The notes: a model not told the origin generated them from the sequence alone. Numbered from the stretch's first letter, positions 9,904 through 20,056 are shown. The stretch: 64,000 nt of DNA from Neokomagataea anthophila (GCF_018122595.1 NZ_JAGRQH010000003.1:186001-250000), one strand, 5' to 3'. Translations and numbers: made by a program.

Positions 9904-9970
9904 TGACCGGACTGGTGCTGTCTGAGCTTGTTCTTGTGTCTGGCTCAGACTGGCAGCAGTGTATGGGCGC

Positions 9971-10921
9971 TTAGAAATGCTGCCAACCAGCTTTCTCAAA
10001 CGTGATGGTCTGGCCCGTAGCATCATGGATGTGTACGCCTTGCCCGTTATGAGCAGTGCCGATACGCGTTATAGGGATATTATGAACGGCACATATTTGC
10101 TGCAATGCGTCAGAATGTTCGGCGGGCACGCAGAGTAAGAGTTCGTAATCATCCCCTCCGCTGAGGCGACGTTTGAGATATGTCGGGCCTAGGGCTGCAG
10201 CGGCAGGGGATATTGGCACAAGATCTGCGTTGATGCGCAGCATGACGCCTGATGCACGGGCAATATGGGCGCAATCCTGCACCAGCCCGTCAGAGATATC
10301 CATAGCCGCGCTGGCAATGCCGCCAAGGGGTAAATGAACGCGGGGTAAGGGCAAGTGGTAACGTGCGCTTAATGCACCGTCAGGGTCGGTAATCTTGCCT
10401 TGCAGCGCCAGAAGGCCGAGGGTTGCATCCCCGATTGTACCCGTTACCCAGACATCATCTCCCGGTCTGGCACCGTTGCGGCGTAACGCCAGATGAGGAT
10501 GTACGCCTCCATAAATGGTAGCGTTGAGAACTAATGGTCCGTTAATAGAGGTTGTGTCCCCTCCTAGGAGTGGGATGCCATAATGTTTTTGGTCTTCGGC
10601 TAAGCCTCCACAAAATGCGGTGAACCATGCCTCCGAAAAAGAGCGGTCACGAGGTAATGTGAGGTTTAGGGTATAACCAAGGGGTGTTGCCCCCATTGCT
10701 GCGAGATCTGATAAATTGCAGCGAAGAAGTTTCCGGCCGAGTGTTCCTACCGGATCATCTGGTAGGAAGTGCACATTCTCAACCATTGTATCGGTTGAAA
10801 TGGCAATAACTTGCTCTGGAGGGGGCGTGAGGAGAGCGCAGTCATCGCTGAGGTCCAACGCGGCATCCCCCGCAAGTGGACGGAAATGACGTTCGATAAC
10901 GTCAAACTCTCCCATGCTCAC
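9971..10921 (-). CDS. thiL: Thiamine-monophosphate kinase
   Basis: Phosphorylates thiamine phosphate to thiamine diphosphate with ATP. The 316-residue protein has the ThiL N-terminus MGEFDVIERHF, the conserved DDCALL metal site (LSDDCALL), STDTMVENVHF, GGDTTS, and the AIR-synthase-type C-terminal domain with MDISDGLVQD and SGGDDYELL. A GTG at 10921 is used as the start because GGAGG lies eight bases before it; the ATG two codons later is an alternative. It is followed in the transcript by no close gene, and nusB lies 36 bases upstream; nusB-thiL linkage is common in bacteria. Confidence 0.96.
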   Translation of the reverse strand: MSMGEFDVIERHFRPLAGDAALDLSDDCALLTPPPEQVIAISTDTMVENVHFLPDDPVGTLGRKLLRCNLSDLAAMGATPLGYTLNLTLPRDRSFSEAWFTAFCGGLAEDQKHYGIPLLGGDTTSINGPLVLNATIYGGVHPHLALRRNGARPGDDVWVTGTIGDATLGLLALQGKITDPDGALSARYHLPLPRVHLPLGGIASAAMDISDGLVQDCAHIARASGVMLRINADLVPISPAAAALGPTYLKRRLSGGDDYELLLCVPAEHSDALQQICAVHNIPITRIGTAHNGQGVHIHDATGQTITFEKAGWQHF

Positions 10922-10957
10922 GCGGGGTACCTCCAGAGTTGTTCAATAGGGTGTTGT

Positions 10958-11434
10958 TTATTCAGGCGTAGATGTTTTCTTGCGGCTTACGGCATCGAGG
11001 AGACCATTCACCATGCGCGGTTCATCGCCTGAGAAGAAGCCGTGAGCAACATCCATATATTCGTTAATGACGATACGTTCAGCCGTGTCCGTCTTAAGAA
11101 TTTCGTAGGTACCTGCCCGTAGGAGTGCACGGAGAACGGGGTCAAGACGGGTGATCTGCCATGTTGAGGGCAGTGCCGCAACGATGATTGTGTCAATTTC
11201 GTCTTGGTTCCACGTCGTTTTGCGGACGATGTCTTGAAACAGTTTCAGGTCAGCGTCGGGGATATGGCCATCTTCAAAAGACGCTGCTGGCGTGATCTGG
11301 CGGTGACGGATGAATTGGTCAACGACTGTTTCGGCATTATCTCCAGATTGCTCACACTGGAATAAGGCTTGAACAGCAGCAACGCGGGCAATGGTGCGGC
11401 TGCGGCGTGTCGGGTTTTCAGATGGGGTCGTCAT
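10958..11434 (-). CDS. nusB: Transcription antitermination factor NusB
   Basis: An all-helical RNA-binding protein that, with S10 (NusE), binds boxA and prevents premature termination in rRNA operons. The 158 residues show the family pattern: R(I/V)AAVQALFQCEQS near the N-terminus, the mid-helix motif ALPSTW, LDPVLRALLRAGTYEIL, and the C-terminal VINEYMDVAHGFF then MVNGLLDAVSR. It is a little longer than Escherichia coli NusB because of basic N-terminal residues. It sits between nrdR and thiL on the minus strand. Confidence 0.96.
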   Translation of the reverse strand: MTTPSENPTRRSRTIARVAAVQALFQCEQSGDNAETVVDQFIRHRQITPAASFEDGHIPDADLKLFQDIVRKTTWNQDEIDTIIVAALPSTWQITRLDPVLRALLRAGTYEILKTDTAERIVINEYMDVAHGFFSGDEPRMVNGLLDAVSRKKTSTPE

Positions 11435-11486
11435 AGTGTCTCCTCACTGGGCCTGTCTGGCCCGTGTCGTCTTTAGTCTGAACAGT

Positions 11487-12026
11487 TTATGGCGTTTCGT
11501 TTTTTGAGCGCCGTTCTTTTGCTGGGGGCGCTTGTACAGCATGTTTTGGTGTTCGTAGAAGTTCTTCTGCGCTGGGGAGTGGGTTCATATCGGCTAAAAT
11601 CTTTGAAAACGCCTCGACCTCTCGAAAATCACGATAAACACTAGCGAAGCGGACATACGCTACGTCATCGACCGCACGCAATGCGTCCATCGCAAGTTCA
11701 CCAATCCTTTGAGAGGACACTTCGGTCTCGCCAGAGGCTTCAAGCAGCCGAACTAGTCGAGTGACGAGTTGCTCTTGCTGCTCTTCTTCTACCGGGCGCT
11801 TACGGAGTGCGACGCGAATCGAACGTGCTAACTTGTCACGGTCAAAGGGAGCACGGCGGCCATCCGCTTTTAGGACGGATAATTCGCGCAACTGGATACG
11901 CTCAATCGTTGTGAAACGCAGTTGGCAGCCAGAGCAGACGCGTCTTCTGCGAATGGCGGTGCCGTCTTCACAGGCGCGACTGTCCTTAACCTGAGTGTCT
12001 TCATGTCCACAGAATGGGCAGTGCAT
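11487..12026 (-). CDS. nrdR: Transcriptional repressor NrdR
   Basis: Zinc-ribbon and ATP-cone regulator that represses ribonucleotide reductase genes in response to dATP/ATP. The start is set at the ATG giving [13 protein letters not shown]; it has AGGAT just upstream and matches the invariant NrdR N-terminus. An in-frame upstream extension exists but lacks family support. Two CxxC pairs (CPFC and CSGC) form the zinc ribbon, followed by RFTTIERI and the ATP-cone ([20 protein letters not shown]). The length is 179 residues, about 25 longer than usual owing to a low-conservation tail. nusB follows 52 bases downstream. Confidence 0.95.
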   Translation of the reverse strand: MHCPFCGHEDTQVKDSRACEDGTAIRRRRVCSGCQLRFTTIERIQLRELSVLKADGRRAPFDRDKLARSIRVALRKRPVEEEQQEQLVTRLVRLLEASGETEVSSQRIGELAMDALRAVDDVAYVRFASVYRDFREVEAFSKILADMNPLPSAEELLRTPKHAVQAPPAKERRSKNETP

Positions 12027-12127
12027 GATCGATCCTGTGCGTGCGGCCTTGTTTGCCCTCTTAAAGCGGTTCACTCTAGAGTAAGAATGAATTTGCTCCC
12101 TAACGGGATTTTACGAGGGTGTTCCCA

Positions 12128-12595
12128 TTGATTAAAAGTCTGATACGTCGTGATCGGTTCTGTGTATGGGGCGTTTGCTTGGCTTTGGCTAGTGCTATGA
12201 CCATAGCTAAAGCAGAACCTGTAGCACAGAATAGCGCACATATCGTGGTTTCGAATGGCACTTTGTTGCCGTTGCCATTGAGTTCAAGCCGTGCGGCAGG
12301 TTTTTTTTCGCTGACGAATAATGATGCAACCGATCATTTGTTGAAGGGGATTACATCCCCTTTTTGCGCTTCGATCATGGCGCATCATACGAAGCAAGAG
12401 CAAACGGTTGCGACAAATGATTTGTTCACGCATCTCGCATTGCAGCATAATGCGACCATGGTTTTCCCGCGTGATGGGTATCATTTAGTATGTTTGGGGC
12501 TGCATCGTTCTTTGCAACCCGGCGATAAAGTGCCGTTCACTTTCTTGTTTCTGGATAGTCCAGATGTGACGGTGAATTTCACGGTTGTTCGGTAA
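12128..12595 (+). CDS. Periplasmic PCu(A)C-like copper chaperone with altered ligand motif
   Basis: The protein has a signal peptide (hydrophobic segment ending in AKA) and a PCu(A)C-type beta sandwich: AAGFFSLTN, then a His-containing strand IMAHHTKQE, and the GYHLVCLGL / LQPGDKVPFTFLF pair. Family members deliver Cu(I) to cytochrome oxidase; the canonical motif uses His and Met ligands ending in HxM. Here the expected Met in GYHLM-L-M is replaced (HLVCLGL), so copper binding may be altered. I favour the TTG at 12128, about nine bases after GAGGG; a GTG at 12119 overlaps that Shine-Dalgarno. It is convergent with recQ, four bases away. Confidence 0.72.
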   Translation: MIKSLIRRDRFCVWGVCLALASAMTIAKAEPVAQNSAHIVVSNGTLLPLPLSSSRAAGFFSLTNNDATDHLLKGITSPFCASIMAHHTKQEQTVATNDLFTHLALQHNATMVFPRDGYHLVCLGLHRSLQPGDKVPFTFLFLDSPDVTVNFTVVR

Positions 12596-12599
12596 AATT

Positions 12600-14417
12600 T
12601 TATGCGGTTTTTGCGCTTGCAAGAGTGGCTAAGACCGCATCCCCGTAGCGCTCTAATTTCGAGCCACCGACCCCTTTGATCTGTGCGAGTTCTCTCCGGT
12701 CTTGCGGTAGAGCGAGAGCAATGTCTTTTAAGGTGGTGTCATGAAAAATGACATAGGGTGGAATTTCTTGTTCGCGTGCTTCGGCCAAGCGCCATTGGCG
12801 TAAGGCCGAAAATATGTCGCGTGCATGGTCAGGCAGAGTATCCGCCACGGGTTCGCTTGCCCCTTGGCTGAGGGCACGTTTTTGATCTTGGCGTAAGCGT
12901 ATCTTCTCTTCTCCGCGCAAGATTGGGCGTGCGATGTCTTTTGTAAGGGCTAAAGCGCCGTGTTCTCCATGAATATGGATGGCACCGCGCGCAATAAGCT
13001 GCCGGATCACGGCGCGCCACCATGTTTCGCTATGCTCTTTGCCAATCCCAAAAACGCTTAAGGTATTAAACGCATTGCGCTCAATGGTTTCATTCGTTTT
13101 GCCGCGGAGCACATTGGCAATTTGCACAGCACCAAAGCGTTGGTCAGTGCGATAAATCGCTGAGAGAACTTTTTGTGCTGCCTGTGTACCGTCAAAGGTT
13201 GAAACAGGGTCGATGCAGTTATCGCAATGGCCGCAGGGTTCAGGCAAATGTTCATCAAAACATGCTAGAAGAGCACGTGTACGACAGCCTGTGGTTTCTG
13301 TGAGCGCAATCATGCTTTCAAGGCGGGCGCGCATAATGCGCTTTTCATGGTCGGGGGCATTAGACTGATCAAGCCAGTGCCGTGCCCGGGCCATATCTTC
13401 ACCGCCGTACAGAAGTAACGTGTCGGAGCGTTCACCATCACGTCCAGCACGGCCAATCTGTTGATAATACGCCTCAGGAGAGGACGGCATATCAAGATGT
13501 ATCACGCAGCGCACATCTGGGCGGTCGATCCCCATGCCAAAAGCAATTGTCGCAACAATGACCATATCTTCGCCTGATCGAAAGCGGTGCAGTGCGGCAC
13601 GCTTTTCAATGGCGGAGAGGCCAGCATGGAATGGAAGGGCTGTTAACCCTCGGTCCCGCAAGGTTTTGGCAACACGCTCTGTTCTGTTTCGGCTTCCGCA
13701 ATAGACGATGGATGCGCCGTGCTTATGGTTGTCGAGTGCTTCAAGAAGTTGTTTGGTCTCCCCGCCTTTGGGCTGTGCTTCCACAAAAAGATTAGGTCGA
13801 TGAAAGCTTGCCAACAGTATTTTGGCGTTGGGCATTCCGAGCACATTGAGGAGGTCATCGCGTGTACGTGGGTCTGCCGTTGCGGTTAACGCCATGCGGG
13901 GGACGTTGGGGAAAAGATCTGGGAGTGAGGCTAAACCACGGTATTCAGGCCGAAATTCATGCCCCCATGCGGAGACGCAATGGGCTTCATCAATTGCGAT
14001 GAGGGAAATGTGATAGCGCGCGAGAAAAGCGCTGGTCGCAGGTTGTAATAAGCGCTCTGGAGAGATGTAGAGGATGTCGATTTGCCCCGAACGCAAATCG
14101 TGATGCAACTGCTCTCGTTCTTGTTGTTCAAGCTCTGAATGGAGGGCCGCCGCACGAACGCCGACTTGGCGTAGGCCAGCGACTTGATCATCCATCAATG
14201 CAATTAGTGGGGATACAACGATCCCCATACCAGGTCGGCAGAGCGCGGGAACCTGATAACAGAGGCTTTTCCCGCCTCCTGTTGGCATAAGGACGAGGAC
14301 GTCCCCACCATCCATGACGGTTTGTACCGCCTCACCTTGTAGGCCACGAAAGCCTGTAAATCCAAAGATGTCTTTGAGAATAGTCTCAGGAGTTTGAGGA
14401 GAAACGGTATCCGTCAC
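12600..14417 (-). CDS. recQ: ATP-dependent DNA helicase RecQ
   Basis: A 605-residue 3'-5' helicase of recombination and repair. Motif 0 and I ([13 protein letters not shown], then [12 protein letters not shown]), motif [19 protein letters not shown], motif [15 protein letters not shown], motif V/VI with [10 protein letters not shown] and [10 protein letters not shown], the RecQ zinc cysteines ([16 protein letters not shown]) and winged-helix region are present in order. A C-terminal HRDC domain ends with [20 protein letters not shown]. Complete length and all motifs argue for full function. It is followed by the divergent-direction copper protein and preceded by the OmpA-type lipoprotein on the same strand. 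Confidence 0.97.
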   Translation of the reverse strand: MTDTVSPQTPETILKDIFGFTGFRGLQGEAVQTVMDGGDVLVLMPTGGGKSLCYQVPALCRPGMGIVVSPLIALMDDQVAGLRQVGVRAAALHSELEQQEREQLHHDLRSGQIDILYISPERLLQPATSAFLARYHISLIAIDEAHCVSAWGHEFRPEYRGLASLPDLFPNVPRMALTATADPRTRDDLLNVLGMPNAKILLASFHRPNLFVEAQPKGGETKQLLEALDNHKHGASIVYCGSRNRTERVAKTLRDRGLTALPFHAGLSAIEKRAALHRFRSGEDMVIVATIAFGMGIDRPDVRCVIHLDMPSSPEAYYQQIGRAGRDGERSDTLLLYGGEDMARARHWLDQSNAPDHEKRIMRARLESMIALTETTGCRTRALLACFDEHLPEPCGHCDNCIDPVSTFDGTQAAQKVLSAIYRTDQRFGAVQIANVLRGKTNETIERNAFNTLSVFGIGKEHSETWWRAVIRQLIARGAIHIHGEHGALALTKDIARPILRGEEKIRLRQDQKRALSQGASEPVADTLPDHARDIFSALRQWRLAEAREQEIPPYVIFHDTTLKDIALALPQDRRELAQIKGVGGSKLERYGDAVLATLASAKTA

Positions 14418-14432
14418 AGAGTGTCCCGGAGG

Positions 14433-14852
14433 TTAGAGGCCGGGAATGATGGTGATGGACACGCGGCGATAAGCAACGTGTGAAGCATCAACATCAGTGT
14501 CCGGCTCAGGTGTTAACGTAATTTTGGAAGCGTCAACGCCATCGGCTGTTAATTCAGCCGCAACGCTCTTCGCGCGGTCACGAGCAAGCTGTTTAAGTGT
14601 ATCTGGGTCACCTGATAGACCAGCAGAGCCAGCAACGCGGACGCTTAGCGCATGCTCTTTTTGTGCAGTATGCGCTGCTTTGGCGACAATCTCTTTCGCT
14701 GTTTGGTTCATGACCGCGTCGTCACGGTCAAAGAATACCACGTAGCTGTCCCGGTCGGTGGAGGAGCAAGCGCCAAGGGTTGCGGTAAGTGCCAAGGCTG
14801 GCAAAACGCTGCGAGCCAGAAAACGGCGAGAAGACAAGAAAGTACGGACCAT
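14433..14852 (-). CDS. OmpA-family (C-terminal domain) lipoprotein
   Basis: A small envelope protein. The lipobox LGAC at the end of a short signal peptide predicts lipidation at Cys. The mature part, about 110 residues, resembles an OmpA-type peptidoglycan-binding domain: VVFFDRDDAVM at the first strand, a helix ending in KAAHTAQKE, and DTLKQLARDRAKSVAAELTADGVDASKI as the second helix-loop. The terminal RVSITI matches the last strand. I use the ATG at 14852 because ATGAGG lies at suitable distance; ATGs at 14858 and farther upstream are in frame. It follows cydC with a 75-base gap. Its precise role is unknown. Confidence 0.78.
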   Translation of the reverse strand: MVRTFLSSRRFLARSVLPALALTATLGACSSTDRDSYVVFFDRDDAVMNQTAKEIVAKAAHTAQKEHALSVRVAGSAGLSGDPDTLKQLARDRAKSVAAELTADGVDASKITLTPEPDTDVDASHVAYRRVSITIIPGL

Positions 14853-14927
14853 GATCATGTGCCTCATGTTGAGGGTGGTGTGTAATACCATCGTGCAGGC
14901 TCTTCGTGCCTTTTCCCTGCGTGCGGG

Positions 14928-16583
14928 TCAACTAGCTTGAGAGATGATCTTTCCGTTCTCGAGTGTCCAGATACGGTCCAATTGCTCAACGCCGATAAGG
15001 CGATGGGCAATGAGGATCATGCTGCGCTGCTCATCAAGTGTGTTGAGGGTTTGCAGAAAAGCGCGTTCTGTATCTGCGTCTAGACCGGATGCGGGTTCAT
15101 CAAGGATGAGAATGGGAGCATCGGAGAGGAGGACGCGTGCTAAAGCGATGCGACGCCCCTGCCCGCCGGAGAGTTTTGAGCCGCTTTCACCGATCCATGT
15201 ATCGAGCCCATCGGGCAGATTGCGGATTGTCGTGGCGATTTGAGCCTGTTCGAGAGCGTTCCATAGTGCATTGTCATCGACATCCGTCCTGCCGAGGAGA
15301 AGGTTCCCGCGGACTGTATCGTCAAACAAATGGCTTGCTTGTGAAAGCCATGCAATTTGACTGCGAATGGCGTCGTCCGGGATATCAGCGATATCTGTAC
15401 CGCCAAGCAGAATATGGCCAGATGTCGGGTGTGCAACTTTGAGCAGAAGGGCTGCAAGGCTAGATTTTCCGCTCCCTGAAGGGGCAATCAGTGCAATACG
15501 CTCACCATGTCGTAAGGTAGCATGTGCGTTATCAAGAATCAGTGGCCCCTGCTCTGTCCAGCGGAATGAGAGTGATTGGAGTGTTAGGTCCCGGCCTGCT
15601 GGAAGCTGCTTTGTGGCGTGGTTGGGTATATGGCTCTGCTTTGTAACATTGATAATACGATCAGCGGCATGAATGACTTTGCCCGTGAGTAAACCCGCTT
15701 TAGACAGACCACTGATGTTTTCAAAAGCTGTCAGTGCGACAAATAATCCCGTAACTGCGAGGATTGGGGCATGACTGCTTGGGAAGATCAAACCTGTTAA
15801 GACGCACAGCGTGATTCCAATGCCGACTTGCCCGAGCAGTCGGGCAAAGCCTTGCATGAGTGCCATGCGTAGGTGGAGAGCGTCTTGGTGTTTAATCAGT
15901 ATTTCTTGGCTTTGTGTGACGCGACTGGTCAGGATATCTTCTGCCCCGAATGCTCGTGCTTCACGTAGGCCTGTAGTGAGATCAAGCGCAGCGACACGCA
16001 GGTTTGACTCGGCTTTTAAAATATCCGGTCCAAGGGTTCGTGCCTGTTTGCTGGCCAGAAATGGCAGCACAAATGCCATGATAGCGAAGATACTGCTCAT
16101 GATGATGCCAGCTGTCATGCTGGCACGGCACCAAACATAGGCTGTGAGTGGTAGTGTTAAAGCTGCTGAAGCCAACGGTACGATAATGCGGAGATAGAGA
16201 TTGTCGAGTGTTTGAACATCGCCGACTAAACGTGAAAGCACATCACCAGAGCGTTGGAAGCCTAGACCTGCAGCGGCCCCTTTGGCCAGGCGTTGGAAAA
16301 ACCAGACGCGTAGATCTGCCAAAGCTTTGAACATGGCGTTATGGGTGCTGTAACGATCTGCGTAGCGTAGGATAATCTGAGATGTCCCCGCAATTTGTAG
16401 GAGAAGCGTTCCAGCACTGACGCCAATGGCTGCGGCGGTTATGCGTTGACCGGCTTTTCCCATCATAATGAGGCCAGCACAAACGGCGAGTTCTGAAAGG
16501 ATCAGCCCAAGAATGAGGCGACCATAATGAGGCCGCCATAGGCGGATGATGCGCAGCAATGATGCTGAAGAATGAGATGACAT
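14928..16583 (-). CDS. cydC: Thiol reductant ABC exporter, CydC subunit
   Basis: One half of the heterodimeric CydDC ABC exporter, which moves cysteine and glutathione to the periplasm and is needed for assembling cytochrome bd and periplasmic cytochromes. Six membrane segments occupy the first 300 residues. The nucleotide-binding domain shows Walker A SGSGKSSL, signature LSGGQGRR, Walker B ILILDEPASGLD and the switch His in LIAHRL. It is eight bases after cydD in the same transcript. The cydAB oxidase genes themselves are not in the window. Confidence 0.9.
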   Translation of the reverse strand: MSSHSSASLLRIIRLWRPHYGRLILGLILSELAVCAGLIMMGKAGQRITAAAIGVSAGTLLLQIAGTSQIILRYADRYSTHNAMFKALADLRVWFFQRLAKGAAAGLGFQRSGDVLSRLVGDVQTLDNLYLRIIVPLASAALTLPLTAYVWCRASMTAGIIMSSIFAIMAFVLPFLASKQARTLGPDILKAESNLRVAALDLTTGLREARAFGAEDILTSRVTQSQEILIKHQDALHLRMALMQGFARLLGQVGIGITLCVLTGLIFPSSHAPILAVTGLFVALTAFENISGLSKAGLLTGKVIHAADRIINVTKQSHIPNHATKQLPAGRDLTLQSLSFRWTEQGPLILDNAHATLRHGERIALIAPSGSGKSSLAALLLKVAHPTSGHILLGGTDIADIPDDAIRSQIAWLSQASHLFDDTVRGNLLLGRTDVDDNALWNALEQAQIATTIRNLPDGLDTWIGESGSKLSGGQGRRIALARVLLSDAPILILDEPASGLDADTERAFLQTLNTLDEQRSMILIAHRLIGVEQLDRIWTLENGKIISQAS

Positions 16584-16591
16584 TGTGCGCC

Positions 16592-18277
16592 TTACGCCCT
16601 TTCCGCCTTAGTGAGCAATGATGTGTTTTTTGTAAGAAAGAGGTGTTTGTCGGAGACGTTTTTCGCTTGTTCTGAGTGTGTTGACATAATGACGGTACGC
16701 TGCGCGATGAGTTTTTTGAGGCTTTGGAGGATGTCTAATTCGGTTGTTGGATCAAGGTGCGCGGTTGGTTCATCGAGTAAGAGAATAGGCGCATTTTTGA
16801 GGTAAGCACGTGCAATGGCAATACGCTGTGCCTGTCCACCAGAAAGACCAAAACCGCCCTCTCCAATCAGGGTCTCAAGGCCATGCGGCAGTGAGGAGAG
16901 GTAGTGATCTACGGCAGAAAGGCGTAAAGCCTCTTGGAGTTCATCTTCAGTAGCCTCTGGTCGTGCAAATAAAATATTTTCACGAATACTGCCTGCGAAA
17001 AGAATAGGTTTTTGTCCAATCCACGCGATGATGTTTGATATATTCCGCGGTGGAATGGTGTTAATATCCTGATCGTTCAGCAGGATGCGCCCAGAGTTTG
17101 GTTTAATAAAGCCGAGTATTAGCTCGATGAGTGTTGATTTTCCGGCGCCACTTTCACCGTTTAGTATGAGAGTTTCTCCAGGTTGAAGCGTAACGTTTAG
17201 GTCAGTGAAGACTGGCGTACGCGCTTCGTTCCACGAGAAGCTGACATGCTCAATCGTGAGCGTGTAATGTTGAGCGGGGTCGAGGGGCTGTATATCGGGA
17301 GAAGAAGAGCTTTCGATTTCGGAGAGTTCTGCCATACCCTCTGCTGCTGCTGTTGCGTGCGCTCGGTCCTGATATGCAGCAGAAAGTGTACGGAAAGGCG
17401 CAAAGGCTTCAGGCACCATGAGGATAGCAAAAAGCGCTTTTGTAACTGAATCTGTTGCACTTAGGGGGGAAAGTGTATGGATTTGGGTGATAACGATTAG
17501 GATGAGAGCCACGACCATTGCGACATCAGTTGTCGCAGAGGCAAGGAACGCAATGCGGAGGACTTTCATCGTACGGCTTCGTAAATCATGAGCGCTTTGT
17601 GCAAGTGCCGCGGCTTCTCTCTCAGTCGCACCGGATAAGACGATTGTGGCGATGCCTTTGATGCGATCAAGAAAGCGCGTTTGTAAGCGCGTCATAGCCA
17701 AAAATTGACGCCGTGATGCAATACCGGTTGCGATCCCAAAAACCGCTTGGAAAATCGGCAATGATAGACAGCACAAGGCTAGAACGAGGCCGGCACGGTG
17801 GTTTTCGATACAAACAACGAAAACAACGATCCATTGCAAAATGAGCCATAATGCGGATGCTGGGACCCAACGGCTGAAATATCCATCTAACGCTTGAATG
17901 CGGTCTACAATCAGGCTCGCAATAGTGCCGCTATGCTGTGTGCGTAAGATTGCTGGCCCGGAGAGAGTAATGCGTTGCAAAACGTCACGCAGTAAACGGC
18001 GCCGCGCGGTTGTTCCAGCACGCATGGCAGCAATTTCTTGTAAAATTGCTAAAAGAGTGCGGAGGATGGCTAAAGCAAAATAGGCCTCTACCCAAGGGAG
18101 GGTGCCCTCAAGAGGCTGTGTCAGCGTGATGGAAATGACGTGCGCCAGTGCCCATCCCTGCCCGATCGCTATAAAGGTCGCTACAATGCCAAGGCCAGTG
18201 CAGACTGCTGTTTGGACGCGGTTTGCTTTTCCCTGCGCCTTTGTCCAGCGTTTCGTGATGGATTTATCGCCGCTCAT
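16592..18277 (-). CDS. cydD: Thiol reductant ABC exporter, CydD subunit
   Basis: Partner of CydC. The 561-residue protein has an N-terminal membrane domain with the CydD-type segment AYFALAILRTLLAILQEIAA and the loop RRRLLRDVLQRI. The ATPase domain contains Walker A GESGAGKSTL, signature LSGGQAQR, Walker B ILLLDEPTAHLD and the switch region STHSEQ. CydD conventionally precedes CydC, as here. The pair likely form one transcript that starts in the 48 bases between 18277 and the kinase locus or further upstream. Confidence 0.9.
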   Translation of the reverse strand: MSGDKSITKRWTKAQGKANRVQTAVCTGLGIVATFIAIGQGWALAHVISITLTQPLEGTLPWVEAYFALAILRTLLAILQEIAAMRAGTTARRRLLRDVLQRITLSGPAILRTQHSGTIASLIVDRIQALDGYFSRWVPASALWLILQWIVVFVVCIENHRAGLVLALCCLSLPIFQAVFGIATGIASRRQFLAMTRLQTRFLDRIKGIATIVLSGATEREAAALAQSAHDLRSRTMKVLRIAFLASATTDVAMVVALILIVITQIHTLSPLSATDSVTKALFAILMVPEAFAPFRTLSAAYQDRAHATAAAEGMAELSEIESSSSPDIQPLDPAQHYTLTIEHVSFSWNEARTPVFTDLNVTLQPGETLILNGESGAGKSTLIELILGFIKPNSGRILLNDQDINTIPPRNISNIIAWIGQKPILFAGSIRENILFARPEATEDELQEALRLSAVDHYLSSLPHGLETLIGEGGFGLSGGQAQRIAIARAYLKNAPILLLDEPTAHLDPTTELDILQSLKKLIAQRTVIMSTHSEQAKNVSDKHLFLTKNTSLLTKAERA

Positions 18278-18324
18278 AATTCCTGTGCATATAGGCTTCT
18301 GCCCTCAAAGGTGACAGCTTATTT

Positions 18325-20056
18325 TTAATTATGAAGATTTTTTTTGTTTGATCCATATCTTTGGGGTGGGTGTTGATTGTTGAGGGCGCGCAATGTCGTT
18401 GTGGATGGTGGAGGCTCAATGGGGGCCAAGACGAATGTTAGTCGGTAAGTTGTTCCTTCATCTTGTTCTACAGTGAATTCTGCATGTAGTTGCCGTGCGA
18501 AGCCGCGAATGAGCTGTCGTCCGATACCATCTAGGCGGTGGGTAGATAATTTTTCAGTTGAGCGCCCTGCTCCGGTATCTTTAAGGGTCAATGTGACGAT
18601 TTGGTCTGGCTTGATCGGTTTTCACGCTTGAATGAAATAAAAATATTGCCTGTGTTTTTGTCGGGAAAAGCATGCCGCAAAGAATTGCTGAGAGCTTCAG
18701 TGATAATAAGTGTTATGGGGGATGCTTGAGAAGTTGGTATAAGTAAATTGTCGATGTCATGATGTATTTTTATATTATATTTTTTTGATATGTTTGAGGG
18801 GGTAAAAATATTGTTAATTATTTCTGGTATAAAAATAATGGCTTGTAAATGATTGTTTTCGATATTTTCATATAAGTGGTGATGCATAGAGGATATGGCG
18901 CGCACTCTGTCGCGTACTAAGCGAAACTCTTCTTGAGCTTCTGACGATTTAACGCGGTTTGCATGTAAATTTAATAAAGAGGCTATCACTTGTAGATTAT
19001 TTTTAACTCTGTGATGAATTTCATGAATGAGGTGTTCTTGTTGTTGGATTGATTGCTTGAGCTCTTGTTCTCTTTTGTTAAGGTGGCGCGTGGCTCTTAG
19101 GAAAGAGCGTTCTAATTGTTTTATTTCAAGGGGGATATTTTTATTCTTATCCAGTGTAAAAATATGTCCTGTTTGCCATTCAGAAACGGAATGAGTTAAT
19201 TTTTTTAGTGGAGTGATAAGGAAGTCTCTAGAAAAGGCTATTCCGATCATGAGTTCTATGAATATGGTTGTTAATATAACTCCTGCATTAAATATTAAAT
19301 AGTTTTTATAATTTATATATTGATAAGATTTATTTTTTATCAAAACAACCCAATATAATTTTGTTTCTTTTTTATTGATATAGTTTTTTGGTTAAATTCT
19401 ATTTCATCATATATTATATCATTATCTATATCATTAGATATGCGAGAGGCTATTTGTGGTGTAATATTTTGACTAATTTTTATAGGGTTTATTTTTGAGG
19501 CGATTTGATAAGAAATATTATTATTTTTGTATAAAAAATCACCGATATCTAATCTTAGGAAGATTTTTTTATTTTTATGCAGAATAAATATTTTCGTATT
19601 TTCCTGTATTATTTTAAGAAAATCACCCTGATTGAGGTATAGTTTTATATTATCCAAGCATGAATTTTGATAATCAAGATTATTAATGATAATTATGCAA
19701 TATTTTTTATTCTCAATTTCATTAAGAAAATCACTAATATTATATATTTGTGATGGATCCATTGTTTTTTGATTAAAAAAATCTGATATTTTTTCAACAT
19801 CAATTATTGAGCTGTGAATTTTTTCAAATATTTCGTCTGATTTTTTTTTGGATTCAATTGATGATTCATATTTATTTTGCTTGTAATAATTAATTTCTAT
19901 CAATACAGAAATAAATGAGCTCGGAAAAGTGCTTAGTATTATTAATAATATTATTCTGGATTTAAACGTTTTCAAAATACGAAATGGGTACAGATTGGAA
20001 AAATACTTTAAATTAATTCCAGTCTTATTGGGGGTGTCTTTAACGATTTCGGTCAT
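18325..20056 (-). pseudogene. PhyK-like HisKA_2/HWE sensor histidine kinase, interrupted by two frameshifts
   Basis: Three consecutive reading frames (20056-19340, 19343-18588, 18591-18325) together make one kinase of about 577 residues: N-terminal membrane segment (about residues 33-52), an extracytoplasmic sensor region, a second membrane segment (LIFNAGVILTTIFIELMIGI), a HAMP-like linker, a HisKA_2 box HEIHHRVKNNLQVI with the phospho-acceptor His, and a HATPase domain split across the last junction (N box EALSNSLRHA, then G box DTGAG). Adding one base to the run of six T at 19368-19373 (plus strand), and one at 18617-18622, restores a single frame reading ETKLYWVVLI and IKPDQIVTLTLKDTG. 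It lies beside nepR, ecfG and phyR, so it would be the stress-response kinase. The gene is strikingly A+T-rich. Decay, or a sequencing error in short homopolymers, are both possible. Confidence 0.8.
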
